Part shown: one piece after another, positions 1 to 9,574 of the stretch
How the letters are laid out: every line of letters begins with the position of its first letter
How positions within the stretch are numbered: the stretch's first letter is position 1
Program-made: the position numbers and the translations under genes
Notes under the pieces: generated by a model
What the model was told of the DNA's origin: nothing
Seen by the model: only the letters and a program-made list of their open reading frames with translations
Database searches by the model: none
Source of the DNA: Sisyra terminalis
Lineage: Eukaryota; Arthropoda; Insecta; Neuroptera; Sisyridae
Assembly: GCA_958496175.1 (NCBI GenBank)
Contig: OY292278.1
Coordinates: 38,192,001-38,256,000 of the forward strand
Direction of reading: 5' to 3'
Length of the DNA stretch: 64,000 nucleotides

Positions 1-35
1 TGTAAAAATAATGATCCAGAATATTTTCCAAAAAG

Positions 36-230
36 CCAACCGGTGGCCGAGTGGTCGAGATAACCACTCCAAAACTGGAAGGTGTTCGGTTTGATCCTCG
101 TATCGAGCAAATTTGTGATATTTCTTGATTACGGTTTATTATTAACCTTAGAATAGCTAAAGACCGTCGCTAAAGTTGCTGAAGACCTTAGTAGTTATCA
201 AGGGACGGTACATAACAACTAAAAAAAACT
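36..230 (+). repeat. tRNA-derived SINE, copy 1
   Basis: The head reads like a tRNA: GTGGCCGAGTGG fits the Pol III A box and GTTTGATCCTC sits at the expected distance as a decayed B box. The body continues into a tail with the sequence TTAGTAGTTAT followed by a GACGGTA block and an A-rich end. The same head and tail recur, often inverted, near 10.4, 11.5/12.0, 23.2, 24.4 and 46.9 kb. The head is closest in style to tRNA-Ser/Leu genes, but the molecule is not a functional tRNA because the variable arm and acceptor stem do not fold properly. Confidence 0.75.
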
Positions 231-591
231 TTTCAAATATAAATCAAATAGCAAGTGAATAAACGGAAAATAGATCTTACAAGTATCCTATGTTTTACGA
301 GCCCATTCTTTAGAACTGAATTAGTTCCTCAGAACTAAGTTATAGTTTTTTCTTTGTATACAATACATATTGAGCTTTTAGCAAACTTTGAAGTATGAAA
401 ATAACATTTCGTTGATATAAAGTGGGCAAATAAATAACTAAAAATCATCAAAATTAATGGACTAATGGACTAATATTGTGCTCGTTTGTTTTTTAATCGA
501 TAAGGAACACAATTAAAGTGAATAAAAATCAATTTTAAGTTCTGAAAAACTTTAATTTTGGGCAGACAAAAACATTTCTTCTGAGTCTTCT

Positions 592-1545
592 GTGACGTCA
601 CAATCCATGTATTGAAACCAAGATATAAACAAATCATTGAACGGTTATCATAGAAACAATAATAATGAACATAATTTTCCACTTTTTAAACCAAGGAAAA
701 CCTTCACAAACCTTAAAAAATACTCTCAACAATTTTTTCTATGGAATAGAGGCTAATTCTGTTTAGTGTATGTAGAAACTAAGCTTTTCATTATTTATTT
801 CAATAGTGAGTCCTCAATATAAGTAAGGAAAATTGTTCTTCCAAACGACAAAACTAAAGTTACTATTTAAAGCAAAATCAAGTGAATAATTTTCCCTAGA
901 TTTAAAAAAAAAATACCTAGCAGGAAAATGAGGAAAATTATTTATAATAAATTCGAGTTTCGATTTATAATAAGTTTCTGAAGAAAACTTTAATTTTTCT
1001 ATCAATCATCCATCTGAAATTTGGAGAAAACAATTGTAAATAATTTACCAATAGTTCAAAAATATTAACTAATGCGAAGAAAAGCCATAAGACGACCATA
1101 ACAATGAAATTTTGGAGAGTATATTGGTACAATATTGGTCCGTTCATACTTCAAATTTCAACTTTCTATGTCTTTTCTTATGTGGATAAATCGAAAAAAA
1201 ATTATTAATCCTAAAATATTTTCTTTCTCAACAATGAATGGACCAGTTTGATTTAACTTTGGAAAAATTATAAAAGTATATAAAGGCTATACCCAGGAAA
1301 AAAATTGCTTTTAATATTCATTATAGCTATTTGAAGCAAATGCTTTCTCTACTTCTCTGCTCCGATTACTAATTATAATGTGACTTCTAAAGGCTAAATT
1401 AACACCATATTTCTTTAAAAAAATTACGAAGTATAATAAAATATATCTGACCTCCCTAAATTTCAAATACAGTAAATATAGTAAATGGTTTCAATCATGG
1501 TTTCAATGGTGAGATTTTGAAGTTTCTGTACTGTGACGTCATTTT
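592..1545. repeat. TIR-like element with TGACGTCA ends, copy A
   Basis: This block is a diverged direct copy of 41,163-41,907: many segments align in the same order and orientation. Both copies begin and end with GTGACGTCA-type palindromes facing inward, so the ends behave as short terminal inverted repeats. It contains no credible coding sequence; short ORFs across it are not preserved between the copies. It sits downstream of the last recognisable exon of the ppk gene, probably inside an intron. Confidence 0.6.
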
Positions 1546-1709
1546 AATACCAGACCAATAGGAGCTCGTTTTTGATATTTAGAATTTGGTGATTTTGTTT
1601 TGCATTTTTCATTGAATATTAGTAGGTTATGAAGGACAAATTTTGGAGAAATTAATCGGAAAACTTGAAGTTATCACTTTGGTAGGATACATTCGCTTGT
1701 AAATTTTAC

Positions 1710-4700
1710 CTATATTATAAAAGAAAGGTATACAACCACAAAATTGCAATGCTCGTTCTATTCTACATTCTTGCACACACGTGTGGAAAGAATATTCGTT
1801 AAAATATTTCAATTTGATTTCATCAGCAAAAACGCATTTTCTTTGTTTCATCGACAACTGTTTAGCACTTGGTACTGTATAAACGTATATTTCGCTAAAC
1901 GAAGTCCTTACTTCCAATCCAGTCCATATCAAATTTTTTAGAGAATTGAAATGTATTGGATCATTTATACCATGCAAATATACAATAGAAGTACTGTACG
2001 GTGCAGTAGTCTTCAACAGTTTGATGTTCCAAAAGTCGTTGACAAAAAATATACGTTGCTCCTGATATTTAATATCCCATTGATCGGCTCTGAAATCAAT
2101 TTCGAATTAGATATGCATTCAGAACTAGCTTTTAACAATGTACCCAGGCCAATTTAACCATGTACTGTTTAAATTAAATGTGTAACACATCCCAACCTCA
2201 GTTAAAGTAGGGAAAAACAATTCGGAGCAATTAATATGTTGGTTCTTGAAGAAACAATATTTGAATGTATCATCTACTTGATTAACAATCTAAAAATAAG
2301 AATTCTTAATTATTTGATATTAAAAAAATTAGCAGATATCTAACCTTTGAAATAATCTGTTTAAAACCAGACTGGGGTAAACTGGAATCTTTTACATACT
2401 CTCTTAATTGATCAATGTTAGAATACGATAATGTTGACATCAAGTTGAAGAAATCATAGGAATAGTTTGCTTGTTCGCTGAAAAGATCCACATTTATTCT
2501 GAAAAAAAAAAATTTTAAGCATTTTTTGTGGTAATGGGTATATAATATATTTTTCTGGGTATTACGATTCCAAGTAGTTGTTCAAGTATTCTGAATTTAA
2601 GGGATCCTGATCACAAATACTGACAGCAGGAAATGGGACTTTATAGTTGAGGTAGTCAACATCTAGTCCTATGATTGTTGCATTTGTTTTAAATCTCTTC
2701 CAAAAACCCCGCATTATGATGCATGTAGCAATTGTTGAACCGATAAGGACGACTAACCAAAATGCTCTGAAATTACGAAAGCAAAAATAGTCAAACTTTT
2801 ATTGTCGCTTCATATAAGATTGCAACAATTAATTCAATTAAATCTTTCATTATTGTTGTAAATGATTTTCTAAAATCTTGCAAAGCTCCATGTTTTATAG
2901 TTAGTTGTATGACAAAAGAAATTTATTACATTAATGTCATTTAAGTTCCCTTAAACAAGCGTTTTTATTGTTGCTTCAAATCAGATTCTAACAATTAATC
3001 AACTAAAATCCTTCTTAACTGTTTTAGATAAATCATTTACTCGAAGCTTTCAAAGCTCCAAACTTTGTAGTTGATTATATGACAGAACAGAATATGGACA
3101 AAAGAGAACATTGCACGTTTAAGTTTCATTTCACAAACATTTCTCCTGGTAATATACAAGTAATATACATAAGGTATATTACTATTACTATTGAGGTAAA
3201 TTTAGGTACTTTACTATTAAGGTATATTTATGTATATTACCTTTGTAATATACTTAAATATACGAGTTTCGAAGTGTCCTCTTCTGTCATGTTAATTTCT
3301 TTAATTTTTTAATTATAGATTCGTTTTTAAAACTAAAATCCATCTTGAGATATCCTATGTGTATTAATAAATTTGCAGAAGATATGAAAACTTTGGCGTA
3401 AAATTCATTTTCAGATACGGATACATATTTCGATTTCCAGACAAGATATGTCCAAGGTGTATAAAAATGCTGTATGAAAAGATTGCATGACAAATGAAAA
3501 GAAAATAGCTAAATTTATCTTCTATTAAATATAGTTTAAATGACGAAATTCCAAAAAAACTGAATTTGTTAAAAATAATAAGCTTTTTTTTTAAAAGTTA
3601 CTTATCCTGATCGGATAACCGATTCTTTTAGATAAAGTCCCAAACGAAAGTAACAACTTCCAGAAAAATAAAAGCAGGGGTCCTTGTAGAATATCTACTG
3701 TAATTTTCCTGGAAGTTGTTACTTCCGTTTAGAACTTTTCCTGAAAGAATCGGTTATATAAGTAGAACGAGATGACGATCTTGGATTTTGTACAACAGTT
3801 CGGGATGCAAAACTATGTCGAATGTTTGTGCTATATCTAGAAATATCGCAGAACAGTATTGTTTTCTTTCTGGAGCATATCGAATAGAATTAACGATTTT
3901 GTATATTTTTTATAGTTTACTATAAACGTTTCAAAATAGGTTTCAAAAGGAAAATTGGGGAAATGGAGAGAATTGGAGAGTGGTCTGATAGAAACTTTTT
4001 GGTTTGTATTATAGGTTGCATCCTTTTAAGCAATAATTTTCCATATAATTTACTTGTAATCGGAACGAAGGAAGTTTTTTGGTGGATATGAACTAATCTT
4101 TTGGGAGGATTTTCTAAGTTTCAGGATCATTATAACCTGAATCATCTTCCATTGGTCTGATAGAATATTTTGGGTTTGTATTATAGGTTGCATCCTTTTA
4201 AGCAATAATTTTTCATATAATTTACTTGTAATCGGAACGAAGGAAGTTTTTTGGTGGATATGAACTAATTTTTTGGGAGGATTTTCTAAGTTTCAGGATC
4301 ATTATAACCTGAATCATCTTCCATTGGTCTGATAGAATATTTTGGGTTTGTATTATAGGTTGAATCCTTTTAAGCAATAATTTTTCATATAATATGCTTG
4401 TAATTGGAAGGAAGGAAGTTTATTGGTCGATATGAACTAATCTCTTGGGAAGATTTTCCAGATCTTCCATTGCCCTGAAATCGGAGCTGATATTTAAAAA
4501 GTTGGTTGTTAAAAAAGAAATTTATCAGTTTAATAAATAAAGTTTAAAAATTTAAATTTTCAAGGAACTAATTGTCGTAGAACTAAAGCAATTACGGATT
4601 CTGAAGGAGCATTTAGAGAACAATTTTCGGGTCTATATTTAAATTAAAAAATAAGACTTTCCACGGTAAATTATGGTTTTGAACCAATTATCCAGAATTT

Positions 4701-4974
4701 ACTCAGGAATAATCTAGCTATTGAATTCTTTCTTACTGAATTTAACAAAACTAAATATTCATCTGTGTTTTAGATTGATGAGAGGGTTGCAACCACCACT
4801 AAGAATGCAACTAAAAAAACGTAAAATTCATTACTCTAATAATATACTATACCTTTCTCGAAAAGGGCGCTTTTTTTCGGCAACGTAGCGCACGCCATGC
4901 AATGTAGAATTTCGGAAAAATTCCTTCCCCTGATATTTCAAACTGGTCCCCCAATAATTCGGCTCAAATGACAT
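1710..4974 (-). CDS. pickpocket-family DEG/ENaC sodium channel subunit (3'-incomplete)
   Basis: Amiloride-sensitive-type cation channel subunit of the plasma membrane. I join five coding exons on the minus strand: 4974-4853, 2766-2566, 2498-2345, 2289-2144 and 2089-1710, all with GT-AG junctions and continuous frame (334 codons). Visible family marks are the N-terminal STLHG gating motif (residues 23-27), transmembrane segment 1 (about 44-59), FPAVSIC (86-92), NCSELF..TLTEVG.CYTFN in exon 4, and the cysteine-rich QRKC..SFHTCVQECR..CGCIPFFY block near the end. The last two exons are separated by a 54-base intron. The start is the ATG at 4974; an in-frame stop lies upstream with no other ATG between. 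The protein normally runs another 100-150 residues, including TM2. A donor at 1709-1708 shows splicing onward, but no such exon is visible down to base 1, so it lies outside the window or is lost. Which ppk paralogue this is cannot be decided. Confidence 0.88.
3615..3757. repeat. short fold-back MITE in ppk intron 1
   Basis: The left arm (TAACCGATTCTTTT, then CGAAAGTAACAACTTCCAG) is repeated as its reverse complement on the right (CTGGAAGTTGTTACTT, then GAATCGGTTA). The short centre is unrelated. This is a typical non-autonomous inverted-repeat element; no transposase is encoded and no clear target duplication is seen. Confidence 0.7.
3982..4470. repeat. 172-bp tandem repeat, about 2.8 units
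   Basis: Units begin with GGTCTGATAGAA at 3982, 4154 and 4326, giving a 172-base period. Units one and two are nearly identical; the third lacks an internal stretch near its end and is more diverged. The array lies within the first intron of the ppk gene. Confidence 0.85.
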
Positions 4975-6185
4975 TTCTCCCCCGACTTGAAAAGTCAACT
5001 TGAATAATCTATTCGAACGATTGATTTATCGCTTGTGGTAAAATTATTATCGAAACGCACTAATTAAAACATATGTGCGGTTCCTAGAACAAATAAAAAT
5101 AACATTCAAAGGGAACGTTTGAGGTTGAACTTGGTGCCGATTTTCAAACTTTCAACACATGTAAAGATAATTCAACAATTAAATTAATGAGTTCCAACGT
5201 TTTGAAACAATCAAGCAAAATTGAGGGCACTGATGACTGTTTTAAGGAGTTTTGGGTATTTTTTTGATCAAATTTGATAAAAAATTTTTAGTCCGGACCT
5301 GCTAATCGAGTAATAGCGTGATAAACGCCAAGTGAATGATAAAATCTTTGCAAGAAAACCTCTTCTGTTGAGTCGACACAGATTTCTGGCGACAACGAAA
5401 CCACAAATCATAACAAAAATCATTTTCAATTAGTACAATAATAAATCAACATTTTTTATTCCAGGAATTCCCAACAAAGATATACAACTCAATGAAAAAG
5501 CCAATCTTTCTATTATAGTTTCAAAATCAGTTCTGGAATCCAAATGTATAATTTCTCAAACGAAAAGACTTAATTAAATGAAGAGTAACGAATTTATTTA
5601 CTTAAAGAATACCTATCAACGAATCGGATTGGTTATTTAACTTTGTATTTTTAGAAATTATAAGAGAAATAGAATTTTGAGATTTGTGTTGAGTGACAAT
5701 GAACTTTAGATGCGTCTTATTAAATATAAATGAAAGTTAGAATCTCCAGAAATGAAATCTTAATAAATAAAAATGAAAATGTTTAGACTTGGATTATCAA
5801 TGTGGAGCCAAGAAAATATCCCCGTTAAATTGAGACATTTACAATTTAAAAGTTTTCAAACATATTTAATGGTTTTTTTGAAGATATTTAACAATAGGTT
5901 GCATTCTAAATATTATAGGTTGATAGAAAAGCTGATATGTATGTAACAAAAAGGGACAAAGATAAAAATATGGCCAGTGATCAGATATGCTACGAAACGC
6001 TACGCATCAGTAGCATATTTTTTATCATTGATAAAATATCCTTAAAATATCAGCAAAAGAGTTCAAAAGGTCCTAAGAAAATGAATTTTGTTTAGCGAAG
6101 ATGAATAAAAGAAAATATTATCTTTAATGTTCATGAAGTTTATAGATATCTATTAGGCTTACATAAACTTGAAAGTTAATTGTAA
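4975..6185. other. AT-rich stretch upstream of ppk, no gene seen
   Basis: This covers the 5' flank and probable promoter/5'UTR of the minus-strand ppk gene. I found no conserved coding block, no RNA gene and no convincing TATA/Inr pair. Confidence 0.4.
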
Positions 6186-6279
6186 CTTTTGTTACTCTTA
6201 ATAATATGGCGTTCAATTAGAGTTTTGGCGTTCCACTTTACCCTTTTTGAAAGTATTTTGTTTTTAAAAGTCATTTTTG

Positions 6280-6615
6280 TATATATATTTGCTCTTTCAG
6301 GCCCAATTGTGTTGGAGGAACAATTCCAAAGTGGTCACCAGGTTCTGTGGGAACAAGTTGGTTTGAATTCGAATCTAAGGTCTGACTTGAAACTTATAGC
6401 GAATCGTAAAGATAATTGAATAATAAAGATAATCGTAATAATAATCGACTGGCCTTATTTTCACGTATACCTAGTTGCCTATCCAAAAAATTGAAATGTT
6501 TTCCCCCTTTTTTATTTCAGGCTCTATCTGAAGAGCAGTTCCAAAGTAGTAACCAGATCCTAATAAATCAAATTGGTTTGGATTGGAATCTAAGGATCTT
6601 AGATATCATAATTAA
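6280..6615 (+). other. two tandem exon-like segments of unknown origin
   Basis: Segment one (about 6300-6390) and segment two (about 6523-6600) each follow a pyrimidine tract ending in TTTCAG. Their plus-strand translations are related: EEQFQSGHQVLWEQVGLNSN and EEQFQSSNQILINQIGLDWN. Several differences in the first half are silent. A third TTTCAG with a similar upstream tract occurs at about 6853-6859 but its downstream sequence does not match. The protein is not recognised. The pair could be a tandem exon duplication, a decayed gene fragment or a repeat that happens to carry an acceptor-like site. Confidence 0.3.
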
Positions 6616-6619
6616 CTCT

Positions 6620-7800
6620 ATTCATCTGGAGAAAAATTATCATTTCGTATAAAAATATTTTATCACCACAATTTTCCCCATGAAACTCGTTATTCTTCTT
6701 AAACAATCGTTTCTGACTTTTATAAAATAAAGATTAAATATTTAAGTCTTTAGGTGTTCAATCTCTTTGTTTATTGAACAATTATAATTTTTCTGATTTT
6801 TGTCTAACGGAAAGTTTCCTTCGTGGTAAAATTTTCCCCTTCAACGTCGTTTATTTCAGGCGGGGTTCTTTAACTCACGGTAGCCCATTTCTCTTTTTAG
6901 TAAGTCCAGGATTTCAAATTATCTTCTTTCTTTTTTTTAAGACCTTCCCATTTCCCTTCTACAATAATCAAGTATGATTCATTTTCCTCGTTGATAACTA
7001 CAAATTCTCAATCATTAAAACCTTAGAATTGCAGATAATATAAACCTTAATAATATCATTAATCATTTCTTTTAGAAATTGTTCTATAGTAATAAGTCTA
7101 CCAAAAACCAATATCCCATAGAACGTAAGCAAAAAATTATCTTAAGATTGAAATTGAAATTTGTCCAGAAATTTAAATATTTAAGAATTTTCTTGGGACC
7201 AACTATTTGGAATTCAATGTCAAGGACGACTAAGGGTTGAAATGGAAACTCTTTTTTCTCCCCATTTTGGCCTGTCCATTGCAACGCCAAATAATTAGTT
7301 TTTAAATTTTGATACTTGTTCAATTAAAAAAATGACAAAAGATTCAGCCGTTTTTAATATTTATCACCTAAAACAATCAAAATTAAGGTCAAAGATTATA
7401 TCCTCATATTTTTCTATTTCTACCTCTATAAAAAGCATACAAATTTGAACTTACATCAACAATCAAATTCAAAATATCAATTGTATATAGTTTTAATTGA
7501 TTTATATACACTTTAAATCAAAACATAGCAGCCAAATTACTTTACAATTTCTTTACCATATAGGAGAAAATGTAACAGGGGAATTACATGCTATTGTTTA
7601 CATCGGCTGAATAAAAAGAGCTTTAAATCCATTTATCTTTTATTATAAAAATAAATTAGTAAATTTGAATTTAATTGTCAAAAATATGACCCGTTTGTCA
7701 AGAGAAGGACAGAAATTTACTTAGAAGAAGGAAAATCCAAAGTATTAAAGAGTTTCACTAAGTTGGAACCTTTTGGCAGTTCTATCTTCAATAATTTTGA
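6620..7800. other. AT-rich intergenic DNA, nothing identified
   Basis: No coding sequence with family similarity, no structured repeat and no RNA gene were recognised. Short ORFs here are low complexity and have no splice or start context. Confidence 0.4.
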
Positions 7801-7919
7801 AGTTATGATTAAAATTAAAACCATCTATGAACTTCTACGTTACAAATATTTTTTTTCTTAAAAAAGTTTTTTTCAAACCAACAAAATAGTCGATCGAATT
7901 TGTTATTAATTTTTCTGGT

Positions 7920-8165
7920 ATAACAACTTTCAGAAGACAAGATGACATGCTTTAATTCCCCAAAAAGCACAGGAGAATCTTTTCCTGTTGATTCCAATCC
8001 GCTCACGAAGATTGGCTAGCCAGGGTGTCTTTCTTCTTCCCAGAGCTCCTCTTCTTTCAATCAGACCCTGAATAATGAGCTGGAAAAATAGATATTTCTT
8101 CTTATGTATGACGTGGCCGAAGAACAGTAATTTTTTCTTCTTTACGGCAAATATAAGAGTTTTAT
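7920..8165 (-). mobile_element. non-LTR retrotransposon (LINE) C-terminal relic
   Basis: On the minus strand the translation contains LLFFGHVI.KKKY.FFQLIIQG, then ERRGALGRRKTPWLANLRE. This is the tail that follows the reverse transcriptase domain in many arthropod LINE endonuclease/RT proteins (the FGHV.R..KY..LQ.I..G..EG.R..GRR..SWL.NLR pattern). The open frame carries on only about 60 codons and nothing of the RT core is left, so it is a 5'-truncated dead copy. Confidence 0.75.
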
Positions 8166-8313
8166 TTTGGCATTAAGTGTAGTTCAGTGGTTCCTAAAGT
8201 TGACTGGGTTCCGACTTATCTCGAACAAAAATTTCCAATCTTGAGATCCACCTCTTAACTATCTTCGAAAAATGAAGACATAAATATAGGTAAAATACGA
8301 TTGGAAATAAGAC

Positions 8314-8564
8314 TCGTTTATTTTGAAAGTGGCGTAAGTCCATTTCAAGGACGGTCTTTATGGTGATTCTTCTTCTTGTAACTAGAACAAAGTATGTTAA
8401 TTATTTAATTGCTACGTTTTTAGAAATTACTGATTTCATTTTAGTTGTTAACAAAAACGCCAATTATTCCCTCCTCCTTAGTATCTTATGTTCCTATGGC
8501 CACAAATGATAATACTATAGGGATTGTTCTTGAAATGGACTTAACTCACTTTCAAAATAAACAG
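8314..8564. repeat. inverted-repeat MITE, family B, copy 1
   Basis: Terminal inverted repeats of about 35-40 bases: GTTTATTTTGAAAGTGGCGT on the left and the complement of CTTTCAAAATAAAC on the right. Related copies lie at 12,477-12,610, 39,998-40,249 and 61,914-62,348, and the four align through their interiors where not deleted. Confidence 0.8.
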
Positions 8565-8795
8565 CGAATATCAAACTTATCACATTCTATTTTTTTATTT
8601 ATATCTTATACAATGGTGAATTGCTCATTAGGGTCCATTCAATAATATTTGCTCGCGATCCAGAATTTGGGAAATCCTGGTCTACTTAGTACCTACTTTT
8701 TTATTTCGCACGTGATCCCTAAAGACTATCTTCAGGATTCAACGATTTTAAACCACATTTCAAATGCGGTAATTTTCTCTTCTCTGGGTAAAGCA

Positions 8796-9085
8796 GGCCA
8801 TTCACGTTCCGACTTGCAGTTCAACTTGTGATCTGACTTTTAAAGTTGGATTTAAAGTAAGTCAGACCGTGAATGGTGTTGTTGGAAGATGGATGACTAG
8901 TCGGATCATTTAAAACAGGGCATTCACGCTCCAACTTAGAGTCCAACTAGTTGGATCTTCTAGTAGGATCGCCTAAATGATCCGCTAGACATCCAATTTC
9001 CAATAACACCATTCACGGTCCGACTTTAGATCCAACTTCGAAAGTCGGACCACTAGTTGGACTGCAAGTCGAAGCGTGAATGGCC
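8796..9085. repeat. 290-bp palindromic MITE with internal inverted repeats
   Basis: The outer ends are GGCCATTCACGTTCCGACTT and AAGTCGAAGCGTGAATGGCC, giving an imperfect TIR of about 30 bases. Inside is a second inverted pair (ACCGTGAATGGTGTTGTTGG and CCAATAACACCATTCACGGT) around a third GGGCATTCACG block. The layered structure suggests that one copy inserted into or recombined with another. No target duplication could be fixed. Confidence 0.75.
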
Positions 9086-9099
9086 AGCTTAAGAGTCCA

Positions 9100-9574
9100 T
9101 CCTTTCTTTGAATTATTTTACTTTATTTTGTTTAGTTTCGAAAAAAAGAGTTGCAAAAATAAATGGGAGGGAAATCTTAAAATATAATGTTTGGGAATCG
9201 AAGATTGCGTTTCCTTTGTTTTGAAGTATTACGGCTTGGAATTTCCGTTGAAGATCTCGAGACATTTCGTATTGGGATGAAAACATTCCGTTTCGGGTTC
9301 GTGTTTGCTCCCGGTTTTAACGACACACACACATATCCGCTTTGCATTTATTGTATGCGCTCCAGTGGGATCTTCCAGATGATGTTGGGGAGTAAGCGAC
9401 AACGTCAGTAGGCAAAAAAAGGGATGATTGTCGTTTCGGTCTTGCTTCGCTCCACAAATTTGCCACATGTCTTCGAAGTCGAGACCAAAGCCGGCATTAT
9501 AGTGCAAGTGTTCTAAGACGTTAACGAAAAAGAAAAAAAACGGCTTTTTGTGTTATGAGTGATTGTTGTGAAAA
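9100..9574 (+). promoter_or_regulatory. CpG-richer 5' flank / 5'UTR of Grip
   Basis: Base composition shifts away from the surrounding AT-rich DNA. The stretch leads directly into the ATG of Grip coding exon 1 at 9575. Several ORFs on both strands overlap it but none has family character. I infer the promoter and 5' leader are here; no TATA box stands out, which is common for neuronal genes with Inr-type starts. Confidence 0.4.

Noticed and set aside
36..120. Functional tRNA-Ser/Leu gene
   Set aside because: A/B boxes are present but the cloverleaf is broken, and multiple copies share a non-tRNA tail, so it is a SINE.
965..1147. Hydrophobic minus-strand ORF that might be TM2 of the ppk gene
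   Set aside because: It lies inside the repeat with a second copy at 41.2-41.9 kb and lacks the G.S.LGLFLG-type pore sequence of DEG/ENaC channels.
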